From the NCBI RefSeq assembly GCF_025143825.1, contig NZ_CP083560.1:2356001-2420000 (forward strand): 64,000 bases of DNA, given 5' to 3'. Position numbers and translations under genes: made by a program. Under the pieces are notes generated by a model. That model saw only the letters and a list, made by a program, of their open reading frames with translations. It ran no database searches and had not been told where the DNA came from. Positions 1 to 8,458 of this stretch are shown here, in pieces. This stretch comes from Sulfitobacter sp. S223 (GTDB taxonomy: Bacteria; Pseudomonadota; Alphaproteobacteria; Rhodobacterales; Rhodobacteraceae). The first letter of the stretch is position 1. Each line of letters starts with the position of its first letter.

Positions 1-531
1 CGCGTTTTGGTGAACTGTGCCGGGATCGGCGGCGCGGCCAAGACGGTCTCGCGTGGTGCCCCCCACGATCCGGGATTGTTCGAAAAGACCTTGAGGGTTA
101 ATCTGATGGGCAGTTTCAATTGCGCCAGTCAAGCGGCTGCACAAATGTGCACGGCAGAGCCGATCGCACCCGATGGCGCGCGCGGCGTTATCGTGAACAC
201 CGCTTCCGTGGCGGCTTTTGACGGGCAAGTTGGTCAGCTTGCCTATTCCGCCTCAAAGGGCGGCATTGTCGGGATGACCTTGCCCATGGCGCGTGACTTG
301 GCTGACAAGGGTGTACGCGTCTGCACGATCGCGCCGGGCCTGTTTCTGACACCACTTCTTGATGAACTGCCACAGGAGGTACAGGCCTCGCTCGGGGCGC
401 AGGTGCCATTTCCATCAAGGCTTGGCGATCCTACTGAATATGCCGCAATGGTAAGCCACATTACCCAAAATTCCATGCTCAATGGTGAAACCATCCGCTT
501 GGACGGCGCCATACGCATGGCCCCTCGTTAG
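1..531 (+). CDS. SDR family NAD(P)-dependent dehydrogenase, 5'-truncated by window edge
   Basis: C-terminal 176 residues of a short-chain dehydrogenase/reductase; the frame is open from base 1, so the true start and the glycine-rich nucleotide-binding loop lie outside the window. Visible are the NCAG motif of the Rossmann core, the NxxS region (VNTASVAAF) with the catalytic Ser, and the catalytic YxxxK (YSASKGG), followed by the IAPG/FLTPL segment that closes over the cofactor. The overall pattern resembles 3-hydroxyacyl-CoA dehydrogenase type 2 (HSD17B10-like), which would fit beta-oxidation of an acyl-CoA side chain. The stop codon lies one base before the start of the acyl-CoA ligase gene, so the two are probably cotranscribed. 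The substrate is inferred from the neighbour only. Confidence 0.85.
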   Translation, partial: RVLVNCAGIGGAAKTVSRGAPHDPGLFEKTLRVNLMGSFNCASQAAAQMCTAEPIAPDGARGVIVNTASVAAFDGQVGQLAYSASKGGIVGMTLPMARDLADKGVRVCTIAPGLFLTPLLDELPQEVQASLGAQVPFPSRLGDPTEYAAMVSHITQNSMLNGETIRLDGAIRMAPR

Positions 532-532
532 T

Positions 533-2305
533 ATGAGCGCGCTGGACCCAAACGATTTCTGGTCGCCGACGTTTGACATCACCACCCGCGACGACGGCAC
601 GATCCTCATGGAGCAAACCAAAGCTCTGCCTGAGCATTTGCCAACTCTGGCGGATTATCTCGACAAATGGGCTGACGCCACGCCGGATCAGCCCTGGCTC
701 GCACGGCGCGATGGTCAGGGGGACTGGCGCAAGATCACCTACGGTGAGGCGCGCACCGCTGCGCGCCAAATCGGGTCACACCTGCTGGAGATGGGGCTGG
801 GACCTGACAGGCCGCTCTTGATCCTGTCAGGTAATTCTCTGGAGCATGGGCTTCTCGGGGTTGCATGTTTTTACGTCGGTATTCCTTTTGCCCCTGTCAG
901 CCCCGCCTATTCTCTGGTCTCAAAAGATCACAGCAAGCTTAAGGACATCGCAGCGCTCCTGAATCCGGGCGCAGTCTACGCCGAGGATGGCGATCAGTTT
1001 GCCCCGGCACTTGCGTCGATCTCTTCGCCGCAGCGGGAGGTGATCGCACTGCGCGGGGCATCGTCGGTGCCCTTTGCTGATATGTTACAAGGTGATGGGC
1101 CATCTGCGGGCCGAGCACGCGCAACCGTAACTTCGACTACCGTTGTCAAATATCTCTTCACTTCCGGTTCAACAGGAAACCCCAAGGCCGTTATCAACAC
1201 CAACGGCATGATCTGCGCAAACCAGGCAATGGTCCGCGATTGCTATCGCTTTTTGGAAAAACGCCCGCCTGTCGTGTTGGATTGGGCGCCTTGGAACCAC
1301 ACTGCAGCGGGCAACAAGGTTTCCTACCTCGTTCTGACAAACGGCGGCACCTACTACATCGACGAAGGCAAACCCGCCCCCGGTGCCTTTGACGAAACCC
1401 TGCGCAATCTGCGTGAAGTGGCCTGCACGTGGTATTTCAACGTCCCTGTCGGCTGGGATATGCTGATTGACGAACTCGAAGCTGACCCGACCCTTGCGAA
1501 GACGTTCTTCAGCCAGCTGGGCATGATGTTTTACGCAGGCGCAGGGATGGCGCAACGCACGTGGGACAGGTTGCGCGCGATTGGGCGCAAGACAACCGGA
1601 CGGGAGGTTCTTCTGTCCAGCAGTTTGGGCGCGACGGAAACGGCCCCTTTTGCATTGACTTGCACGGATGTGCAGGACTTCTCAGGCAATGTTGGTGTGC
1701 CCTCGGCGGGGCTGTCCATGAAACTTGTCCCGAACGGCGGAAAGCTTGAGGTGCGCCTGAAAGGGCCAAGCATCACACCGGGCTATTTTGGCGATCCACA
1801 GAGTACAGCCGAAGCGTTTGACGATGAGGGGTACTATTGCATGGGCGATGCCCTGCGCCCTGCTGATCCGGCAGATTTCACCAAGGGCTTCTTTTTTGAC
1901 GGGCGCGTTGCTGAAAATTTCAAGCTGAACACTGGCACATGGGTTGCTGTTGGCGCAGTACGTTCGGCGCTCGTCGATGCCATGGACGGGCTTGTTCGCG
2001 ATGCTGTGATCACCGGTGAGAACCGAGCCGAACTCGGCGCGCTCTTGCTGCTGTCAGAACAGGCCAAGCACATGGAAACGGATCAGCTGCATGCTGCTTT
2101 ACACGACAAGCTGCGCAGCGCGGCCCAGCGTGCCACAGGTTCAGCCAGCCGCGTGCGGCGCGCCGCAATCCTGCGCGATGAGCCCAGCCTTGACAAAGGC
2201 GAGGTCACCGAAAAAGGCTCGCTCAACCAACGTGCTATGCGTGCCAACAACGCAGGCAAGATTGCCGAGCTGTTTGGGGGCAATCCCGAGATACTGAGCG
2301 TTTAG
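533..2305 (+). CDS. Feruloyl-CoA synthase-like AMP-forming acyl-CoA ligase
   Basis: 590-residue ANL-superfamily adenylating enzyme that would activate a carboxylic acid with ATP and CoA. The P-loop-like motif LFTSGSTGNPKAV lies near residue 207, the SSLGATETAPF segment (motif A5) near 365, and a GYYCMGD element near 430 that binds the ribose. Length and the WAPWNHTAAGN and PSITPGYFGDP segments fit the feruloyl-CoA synthase group rather than generic fatty acyl-CoA ligases. The ATG at 533 is preferred to an in-frame ATG at 482, because 482 would lie deep inside the SDR gene, whereas 533 follows its stop by one base. With the SDR upstream and a crotonase nearby, a role in CoA-dependent side-chain shortening of hydroxycinnamates is likely but inferred. 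Confidence 0.82.
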   Translation: MSALDPNDFWSPTFDITTRDDGTILMEQTKALPEHLPTLADYLDKWADATPDQPWLARRDGQGDWRKITYGEARTAARQIGSHLLEMGLGPDRPLLILSGNSLEHGLLGVACFYVGIPFAPVSPAYSLVSKDHSKLKDIAALLNPGAVYAEDGDQFAPALASISSPQREVIALRGASSVPFADMLQGDGPSAGRARATVTSTTVVKYLFTSGSTGNPKAVINTNGMICANQAMVRDCYRFLEKRPPVVLDWAPWNHTAAGNKVSYLVLTNGGTYYIDEGKPAPGAFDETLRNLREVACTWYFNVPVGWDMLIDELEADPTLAKTFFSQLGMMFYAGAGMAQRTWDRLRAIGRKTTGREVLLSSSLGATETAPFALTCTDVQDFSGNVGVPSAGLSMKLVPNGGKLEVRLKGPSITPGYFGDPQSTAEAFDDEGYYCMGDALRPADPADFTKGFFFDGRVAENFKLNTGTWVAVGAVRSALVDAMDGLVRDAVITGENRAELGALLLLSEQAKHMETDQLHAALHDKLRSAAQRATGSASRVRRAAILRDEPSLDKGEVTEKGSLNQRAMRANNAGKIAELFGGNPEILSV

Positions 2306-2334
2306 TTCGGGTCCCGATAAAATGGAGTAGGCCA

Positions 2335-3621
2335 TTCTCTGATCAGACCGTACTTATCGCAGGAGAAGGCATTGGTTGACTGGCGCTGGCTTTGACGCTT
2401 GATCAGATCGGTGTGCCCACCATTATTTTCGAGACAGTCGAACAGCTTCGCCCTCTTGGCTTTGGGATCAACCTTCGGCCGAACGGTGTGCGCGAGCTTC
2501 TCCAAATGGGTTTTAGCACCAATGAGTTGGATCAGGTTGGCATACCTGCGAAGAAATGGGCGTTGGTCGGCCTGAACGGCAAGGACATCTATGCCAAACC
2601 GCGCGGATTGGACGTTGGTTGTGCATGGCATCAGTACGCGCCGCATTGCGGCCAGTTTCACTTGGTCCTTTAACAAAACCTGATCGCCCGCGCTGGCCCC
2701 GATACAGAGAAATTAGGGGCGCGTGTTTTGGGCTACCAGAACAATGCTGATGGCGGCATCATTGCTACGATTGGAATGGCGGCCGGACGACAGACAACAC
2801 AAAGCGGGGCGCTTTTAATTGGTGCCGACAGCATTCATTCAGGAATCGGTGCGCAGATGCACCCTTACCAGTCCCCAATTCACTGGGGCGGCGCGATCAT
2901 GTTGCGTGGGACAACACGGTCCAGACCGATCGGGACCGGCTAACCATTCATAGGGCTGCGCACCCACTAACAACGCGTGGTGATATATCCAACCTCACCC
3001 CCTGATGCCGACGGACTGCACTGGATCAGGGGGATTTCCGAGGTCACTTATGACGATCCCGCTGGTCGCGAAAGCGGTTGGTTCAAGCCAACCAGTATCG
3101 ATATATTCATCCATCATTTTGAAGACTGTAACTGAGATTGGCTGAATGTGCCCACGCTGTTGCGCGGAGCCGAGACAGCCTTTGAAAACCGTATGATCGA
3201 CCGCGACCCCATTCCCACTTGGCAAGACGGGAATGTCGCCTTGCTTGGCGACGCCGCGCACGCGATGTATCCGGCCGGTTCCAACGACGCGACGCAAGCC
3301 ACTGTGGACGGGCGGGTTCTGGCAGCAAAGATTCTGGAGCATGGGGTGAACGCCGAGGCCCTCGCAGCCTATGACCAAGAACTGTGCGGCCCAGTATCCG
3401 AGCTTGTTTTGCGCAACAGGCGTGCAGGGCCGTTCGGATTGCTCAATATCGTCGATGAACGCTGTGGCGGAATGTTCGACAGCATTGATGGCGTGATCCC
3501 GCAGGCGGAGCACGCCGCGTTTATGGCTGGCTACAAGGCTGCGGCTGGCTTTGCTGTCGAAACACTAAACGCCGTGCCGACCATTATCGAAAAAGGTCTC
3601 AGGGTTAGCGCCTCTGGGTAA
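2335..3621 (+). pseudogene. FAD-dependent monooxygenase, five in-frame stops
   Basis: One continuous reading frame of about 429 codons encodes a full-length flavin-dependent aromatic-ring-type oxidoreductase, but it is interrupted by stops at 2377 (TGA), 2671 (TAA), 2941 (TAA), 2968 (TAA) and 3133 (TGA). No frameshift is needed. The N-terminal dinucleotide-binding loop reads VLIAGEGIG-stop-LALALTL, so the first TGA replaces a glycine of the GxGxxG motif. The middle has LLIGADSIHSGIGAQM and the C-terminal part has the FAD-binding GDAAHAMYPAGSND motif. The original ATG is also missing: the homologous start DQTVLIAG is preceded by no in-frame start codon close by. The gene follows the CoA ligase by about 30 bases and probably belonged to the same catabolic operon. 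It is almost certainly non-functional. Confidence 0.85.
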
Positions 3622-3680
3622 AGCCCGTTTCCAAGTCGGACAGATGAGGGGGGCCGCGCTTCCTCACGAGAGTAACTCGC

Positions 3681-5009
3681 CTAAAGTGCGTCGATGACCC
3701 AGACCAGCCAGAGCGTGACCGCCGGGAAAGACGCTAATATCACGACCCGGACGATGTCGGTAATCACGAAGGGCAGCGCCCCTTTGTAGGTTTCGCTGAT
3801 GGGTGTGGTCTTGGACATCCCGTTGATGATGAAGAGATTCATCCCTACGGGCGGTGTGATCAATCCGACCTCCACGACGATCAGCACAAGAATGCCGAAC
3901 CAGAGGCCGAAGTCGTTCACGCTCATCCCGAAGTCGAGCACGGACATGATCGGGAAAATTATCGGTACAGTCAAAAGGACCATCGACAAACTGTCCATCA
4001 CGCAGCCGAACAGAAGATACATGATAAGAACGATTGTTAGCACGAACCACGGTGAGAAACCTTGTGTGCCAACCCAGGCAGAAGCTTCTTGCGGCAATTG
4101 TGTGAGCGACAGGAAGTTGTTGTAGATGCCCGCGCCCAAAATGATCAGAAAGATCATCGCTGATGCGCTGGCCGTGGACAGGATGGATTCCGTCAGGCGC
4201 GGCCATGTCATTTCACCACTTGCCAACGCGGCAATGAATGTGCCCGCCGCGCCAACAGCCGCAGCTTCAGTTGGGGTGAAAATACCTGCGTAGATGCCGC
4301 CGACAACAGCCACGAAAATCAGGATAACTGGCCAGATCTTTCCAAGCATGACCATGCGTTGCCCCCATGGCACACGCGGGCTCAACCGGGCTGCATTGGG
4401 CCGCACGCGCACCCAGATTGAAATCGCGATCATGTAACCGATGGCGGCCAAAATGCCGGGGATAAACGCCGCGACGAAGAGTTTGGCGATGTTCTGCTCC
4501 GCCAGGATTGCGTAGATCACAAGGATCACAGAGGGCGGGATCAGAATGCCAAGGGTGCCCCCCGCCGCCAGCGCCCCGGTGGACAGGCTGTCGGGGTAAC
4601 CATAGCGCTTCATCTCGGGCAAGGCGACCTGCCCCATAGTTGCCGCCGTCGCCAGCGATGACCCGCAAATCGCGCCAAAGCCCGCGCAGGCCCCGATGGC
4701 TGACATAGCCACACCACCTTTGCGGTGACCCAGAAAGCTCTCTGCGGCCTTGAACAATGATGTGGACATGCCAGACAGCGTGGCGAACTGACCCATCAGC
4801 AAGAACAGCGGGATGATTGAAAACGAATAGTTGGAAAAGGTGCCGTAGGTCAGCGTCTTGAGCTGGTTGAGCGTCATCATGGGCGTCCCGATTACCAGAT
4901 ACGTGCCACCAACACCAACGCCGATCATGGCAAGTGCGATGGGCGCGCGCAAGAAAACAAGGATCAACAGTACCGGCAGGGACCAGATCGCCAGTTCGAT
5001 GTTGGTCAT
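3681..5009 (-). CDS. dctM: TRAP transporter large permease (DctM family)
   Basis: 442-residue polytopic membrane protein, the substrate- and sodium-translocating subunit of a tripartite TRAP transporter. About 12 hydrophobic segments run through the whole sequence, with the family-typical stretch GGTLGILIPPSVILVIYAIL near the middle and VEVGLITPPVGMNLFIIN near the C terminus. The ATG at 5009 overlaps the stop of the small-permease gene by four bases (ATGA), which decides this start over a longer upstream reading. It is the last gene of the crotonase-dctP-dctQ-dctM operon on the minus strand. An aromatic or hydroxycinnamate substrate is inferred from context, as in the TarPQM type of TRAP system; the sequence alone does not show it. 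Confidence 0.93.
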   Translation of the reverse strand: MTNIELAIWSLPVLLILVFLRAPIALAMIGVGVGGTYLVIGTPMMTLNQLKTLTYGTFSNYSFSIIPLFLLMGQFATLSGMSTSLFKAAESFLGHRKGGVAMSAIGACAGFGAICGSSLATAATMGQVALPEMKRYGYPDSLSTGALAAGGTLGILIPPSVILVIYAILAEQNIAKLFVAAFIPGILAAIGYMIAISIWVRVRPNAARLSPRVPWGQRMVMLGKIWPVILIFVAVVGGIYAGIFTPTEAAAVGAAGTFIAALASGEMTWPRLTESILSTASASAMIFLIILGAGIYNNFLSLTQLPQEASAWVGTQGFSPWFVLTIVLIMYLLFGCVMDSLSMVLLTVPIIFPIMSVLDFGMSVNDFGLWFGILVLIVVEVGLITPPVGMNLFIINGMSKTTPISETYKGALPFVITDIVRVVILASFPAVTLWLVWVIDAL

Positions 5010-5539
5010 GCCTGAATCCCTTCGGGATTGTCCACATACCCGGCCAGCCGGCGCAGGGCACGGAACGTGCAAAACACGGAGACGATGACAAAGCCCACCG
5101 CGCCGATAAGGCCCGCGGCATATCCCTGCCAGACAGGAATCTGGGCAATCAGCGTCGTTTCACCGTACGACAGCTTGTCCTGCATACCGAGGTAGAGCCG
5201 ATAGGTTCCAACCGCCGCCACGAAGGCCATCCCAGCATTGAACAGCAGGTCAAGAAACTGATCGGCCTTACGCGGCATTGCGAACTGGAACAGATCGACG
5301 CGCGCATGGGCTTCCTTGAACTGCGCCCAAGGCAGAAAGGCGAAGATGGCGGCGGCCATGCCGATCTCCGTCATGTCATAAATGCCGCGAATGGGTCCCA
5401 GCCCGATGTCCAGGGGCACAAAGACACGCCCGATGATCGAAACGCAAGTCAGCAAGGTAATGCCCAACAGGACCACGCCACCAGCCAAAGCCAGAGCACG
5501 CGCAAGCGCTTGCGCCAGTTTGTCGAGTGCGTGATACAT
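5006..5539 (-). CDS. dctQ: TRAP transporter small permease (DctQ family)
   Basis: 177 residues with four hydrophobic segments: near residues 15-40 (ALAGGVVLLGITLLTCVSI), 50-75, 90-115 and 135-160. This is the topology of the DctQ subunit, which partners DctM and contacts the periplasmic binding protein. A WAQFKEAHARVDLF segment matches the conserved cytoplasmic loop of the family. It follows dctP after a 67-base gap that contains a stable stem-loop, and overlaps dctM by four bases. Ribosome binding looks weak (AAGGG followed by a run of A before the ATG), consistent with lower expression than dctP. Confidence 0.9.
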   Translation of the reverse strand: MYHALDKLAQALARALALAGGVVLLGITLLTCVSIIGRVFVPLDIGLGPIRGIYDMTEIGMAAAIFAFLPWAQFKEAHARVDLFQFAMPRKADQFLDLLFNAGMAFVAAVGTYRLYLGMQDKLSYGETTLIAQIPVWQGYAAGLIGAVGFVIVSVFCTFRALRRLAGYVDNPEGIQA

Positions 5540-5560
5540 CTTTTTTTTTGCCCTTCAAAT

Positions 5561-5592
5561 AGGGCAAGGATGCCTAATGGCTCCCTTGCCCT
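5561..5592 (-). promoter_or_regulatory. Intercistronic stem-loop between dctP and dctQ
   Basis: A perfect 9-bp inverted repeat (AGGGCAAGG / CCTTGCCCT) with a 14-base loop sits between the dctP stop and the dctQ start. In the minus-strand transcript it is followed by an A-rich tract, not a U-run, so it does not look like an intrinsic terminator for this operon. A likely role is protecting the 3' end of the dctP message so that the binding protein is made in excess. That role is inferred from position and from a comparable hairpin in the second TRAP operon. Confidence 0.6.
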
Positions 5593-5606
5593 GATGTCGT
5601 CAACTA

Positions 5607-6644
5607 TTAGCCGCCGTGCTTTTTGATCAGCGCTTTGGCCTGCTCGATTAGCGCTGAGCCATCGAGGCCCTTGCCGTCCATGTCAGCAATCCAGCGCTCG
5701 ATCACGGGGCCCGCTGCGTCTTTCCAGCGCGCGACCTCTGCTGCGTCGAGCTCAACAATGGTGTTGCCAGCTTTTTCTGCAATGGCACGCGCTGGTGCGT
5801 CCTCGTCCCACATTACCTGAGTGGCGAACTTGGACAGTTTTGCGCCTGACTCTGCATCAATAATCGCTTTGAGATCATCGGGCAGCGCCTCATACTTGGC
5901 CTTGTTCATCACAAGAACAATTGTTGCCGCATAAAGCGCTTCGTCGCCAGAGAACTCCGTGTGGTTCGTCACCAGCTCCGACAGGCGGATCGCAGGGGTC
6001 ACTTCCCATGGAATGACAGTGCCTTTGACAACGCCCTTGGACAGCGCCTCGGGGATTGCGGGCAGCGGCATGCCAACAGGCTCTGCGCCCAGCTCAGAGA
6101 GCATATCGTTGATGATACGGGTCGGGCCGCGCACGGTCAGACCTTTCATATCCTCAAGGCTGTTAACACCGTCCTTAGAGTGGACAACACCGGGGCCATG
6201 CACCCATGCGCCAAGAACTTTGACGTCCTTGTACTCATTGCTTTGCCAATCCGTCTCGACCATCTCCCAATAGGCGGACGCGGTGGCGACAGGGTTTGTC
6301 ATCATAAAGGGTAGTTCAAAAACTTCTGTTCGCGGGAAGCGGCCCGGCGTATAGCCCACCACAGTCATGGACAGATCGACAACGCCGTCGCGCGCCTGAT
6401 CCATCAGTTCGGGCGGACGGCCACCCAAAGACATGGCATCGAAATGCTGGATCGCAATGCGACCGCCAGACGCCTCCTCCACCGCAGTCGCCCAGGGCTT
6501 GAGGATCTTGGCAGGCACCGTCGCAGGGGGTGGCAGGAACTGGTGCAAGCGCAGAGTGACCTCTTGCGCATAGGCCGAGCCGCCCAATGCGGCGGCGGTT
6601 ACCACTCCGGCAATCGCTGTTTTGACAAAGCTACGTTTCTTCAT
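5607..6644 (-). CDS. dctP: TRAP transporter periplasmic substrate-binding protein (DctP family)
   Basis: 345 residues beginning with a Sec signal peptide (MKKRSFVKTAIAGVV and so on, predicted cleavage after AYA near residue 26). The mature part has the DctP-family pattern: LRLHQFLPPPATVPAKI at the first beta strand, GRPPELMDQARDGVVDLSM in the ligand-cleft region, the GLTVRGPTRIINDMLSELGA segment whose Arg normally pairs with the substrate carboxylate, and EALSKGVVKGTVIPWE after it. It captures a carboxylate in the periplasm and delivers it to DctQM. It lies 62 bases after the crotonase gene and is probably in the same operon. The ligand is unknown; an aromatic acid is plausible from the neighbourhood. 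Confidence 0.92.
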   Translation of the reverse strand: MKKRSFVKTAIAGVVTAAALGGSAYAQEVTLRLHQFLPPPATVPAKILKPWATAVEEASGGRIAIQHFDAMSLGGRPPELMDQARDGVVDLSMTVVGYTPGRFPRTEVFELPFMMTNPVATASAYWEMVETDWQSNEYKDVKVLGAWVHGPGVVHSKDGVNSLEDMKGLTVRGPTRIINDMLSELGAEPVGMPLPAIPEALSKGVVKGTVIPWEVTPAIRLSELVTNHTEFSGDEALYAATIVLVMNKAKYEALPDDLKAIIDAESGAKLSKFATQVMWDEDAPARAIAEKAGNTIVELDAAEVARWKDAAGPVIERWIADMDGKGLDGSALIEQAKALIKKHGG

Positions 6645-6706
6645 GTCTTCTCCTCCCAGTGAGACAAAGGTGATGCAGTGACGGTTTTTCCGTTCATCTG
6701 TCTTGG

Positions 6707-7489
6707 TTATCTGAATTTCGGCGGTCGTTTTTCCAAAAATGCGCGCAGCCCTTCTTTCGCGCCATCAGACGTTTGCGACATTGCCGCAGCGAGGCTTTCC
6801 GTGAATAACCCTTCAGAGCGGGGCATGTCCTGAATGCGCGGGATTGCCTGCATCATCAGGTAGTTCGAGAAAGGTGCATTATCTGCGATCTTGCGCGCAA
6901 GTTTTTTCGCAAGATCGTATCCTTCGCCAGCCTCGACAGAGTAGTGGCACAGCCCAAGCGCAAGGCCTTCTTCGGCTCCGTAGTTGCGCCCCGTCAGCAT
7001 CATTTCCCGCATTCGATCCGCGCCCAGTAAACGGCCCACGCGCACTGTCGCACCGCCGCCTACGAATATCCCGCGCCGCCCCTCCGGCAGCTGGAACCGC
7101 ACATCCGGCTCGGCGATACGAACATGGGTCGAGGCCGCGATTTCAAGCCCGCCGCCAATTACAGCACCAGTCAGGACCGAGACGACCGGCAATCCGCCAA
7201 ACTCGATGGCGTCCGAAACGCGATGCCAATTGCGCGAATGATAGACACCTTCAATGGGGGCGCGATGCTCATGCTCGGCCAGATCCAGACCTGAACAGAA
7301 ATGCCCGCCTTCTCCGCGCAGGATGGCTGCGTTCACACCCTCGGGTGGATTGGAAAAAAAGGTGTCAAGCTCAGCGATCAACTGGTCATTCATGGCATTG
7401 CGCTTTTCGGGCCGATCAAAAGTGACCGTTGCGATGTCGCCGTCAATCTCGACGCGCGTTGCATCTTTTTTCCCCGAGTTGCCCGCCAT
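6707..7489 (-). CDS. Crotonase / enoyl-CoA hydratase family protein
   Basis: 260-residue crotonase-fold enzyme. FDRPEKRNAMND begins the N-terminal CoA-binding part, and HFCSGLDLAEH near residue 65 supplies the first oxyanion-hole NH. VIGGGLEIAASTHVRIA near 115 supplies the second. The PEGRRGIFVGGG and MREMMLTG segments place acidic residues where enoyl-CoA hydratases have their two catalytic glutamates. It lacks the GMDLKEYFRE signature of classical feruloyl-CoA hydratase/lyase, so the exact reaction is open. It is the promoter-proximal gene of the TRAP operon and diverges from the amidohydrolase gene across a 78-base region. Together with the CoA ligase it suggests degradation of a CoA-activated acid. 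Confidence 0.85.
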   Translation of the reverse strand: MAGNSGKKDATRVEIDGDIATVTFDRPEKRNAMNDQLIAELDTFFSNPPEGVNAAILRGEGGHFCSGLDLAEHEHRAPIEGVYHSRNWHRVSDAIEFGGLPVVSVLTGAVIGGGLEIAASTHVRIAEPDVRFQLPEGRRGIFVGGGATVRVGRLLGADRMREMMLTGRNYGAEEGLALGLCHYSVEAGEGYDLAKKLARKIADNAPFSNYLMMQAIPRIQDMPRSEGLFTESLAAAMSQTSDGAKEGLRAFLEKRPPKFR

Positions 7490-7513
7490 ACACAGATCCT
7501 TTTACTTGTAAAT

Positions 7514-7545
7514 TTGTTGTATAGGTTAACGGTTCTGCTGTATAG
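7514..7545. promoter_or_regulatory. Direct repeat in divergent promoter, possible regulator site
   Basis: The 78-base gap between the crotonase (minus) and amidohydrolase (plus) genes contains TTGTTGTATAG at 7514 and CTGCTGTATAG at 7535. The copies share TGnTGTATAG with a 21-base period, which puts both on the same DNA face. TGTATA also forms the core of the operators proposed beside the GntR gene at 30416, so a related FCD-type regulator could act here. TATAG could also serve as a -10 element; the two readings are not exclusive. Confidence 0.4.
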
Positions 7546-7567
7546 CATTTTTGCAGGGAGGCACATC

Positions 7568-8458
7568 ATGGTTGATTTCAGCGCCGTCAAGGCAATCGAT
7601 TTTCACACGCACGCAGAAGAACCCTGCAACCACGGCCGCGATGACGGTTACAACGAATTTCAGGCCGGGATGGCCAAATACTTCAAGAACCCGGCAGGAG
7701 CAGATGGAATGCTGCCGACGGTTCAGGATACCGCCGCTTACTATCGAGAGCGCAACATCGCCGCTGTTATCTTCCCTGTCGATGCAGAGCGCGAGACAGG
7801 CTTTCGCCGCTATTCCAACGAAGAGGTTGCTGGCATCTGCGCCGAAAACGACGATATTCTGATCCCCTTCGCCTCCATCGATCCACACAAGGGCAAAGCC
7901 GGCGCACGCGAAGTCAAACGCCTGGTGCGCGACTTTGGTGTGCGGGGGTTCAAGTTCCACCCCACGATGCAGGGGTTTTTCCCTAATGATCGCGAGGCGT
8001 GTTATACTGTGCTGGAAGCCTGCGCCGAAGAAGGGGTGATCACGCTGTTTCATACCGGCCAAACCGGCGTTGGATCGGGTATGCGGGGTGGCATGGGAAT
8101 GAGGCTCAAATATTCCAATCCGATGTATCTCGATGATGTGGCGGTCGATTTCCCAGACATGCCGATCATTCTTGCCCATCCCAGCTTTCCCTGGACGGAA
8201 GAAGGGCTGGCCGTCTGCCAGCACAAGCCGAATGTCTACTATGACATGAGTGGCTGGAGTCCAAAGTATTTTCCTGAAACCTTCATCCGCTACGCCAACT
8301 CGATCCTGAAAAAGAAGATGCTGTTCGGTTCTGACTGGCCCGCGATCACGCCAGACCGCTGGCTTGCCGATTTTGAGAATGCCCCGTTCAAGGACGAGGT
8401 GCGCCCGATGATCCTGAAAGAGAACGCCCTGCGATTGCTGGGAGAAAGTGATGGCTGA
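7568..8458 (+). CDS. Amidohydrolase family protein (ACMSD-like metal-dependent hydrolase/decarboxylase)
   Basis: 296-residue TIM-barrel protein of the amidohydrolase-2 family, which includes ACMSD, gamma-resorcylate decarboxylase and related aromatic-acid enzymes. The metal-binding HxH lies near residue 12 (DFHTHAEE). FKFHPTMQG follows near 130, LFHTGQTG near 165, LAHPSFPW near 205, and the catalytic Asp region FGSDWPAI near 255. The ATG at 7568 is preceded by GCAGGGAGG about seven bases upstream, so an in-frame extension to 7301 across the divergent crotonase gene is rejected. The gene overlaps the downstream P450 by eight bases and is therefore translationally coupled to it. Hydrolysis or decarboxylation of an aromatic intermediate is inferred. 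Confidence 0.82.
   Translation: MVDFSAVKAIDFHTHAEEPCNHGRDDGYNEFQAGMAKYFKNPAGADGMLPTVQDTAAYYRERNIAAVIFPVDAERETGFRRYSNEEVAGICAENDDILIPFASIDPHKGKAGAREVKRLVRDFGVRGFKFHPTMQGFFPNDREACYTVLEACAEEGVITLFHTGQTGVGSGMRGGMGMRLKYSNPMYLDDVAVDFPDMPIILAHPSFPWTEEGLAVCQHKPNVYYDMSGWSPKYFPETFIRYANSILKKKMLFGSDWPAITPDRWLADFENAPFKDEVRPMILKENALRLLGESDG

Noticed and set aside
4267..5148. 293-codon minus-strand frame overlapping dctM and dctQ
   Set aside because: It is an out-of-frame shadow of the two permease genes; the translation lacks the hydrophobic pattern and matches nothing.
7301..7567. N-terminal extension of the amidohydrolase across the divergent promoter and into the crotonase gene
   Set aside because: The metal-binding N-terminal strand and a good ribosome-binding site place the start at 7568; the extension is antisense to a clear gene.
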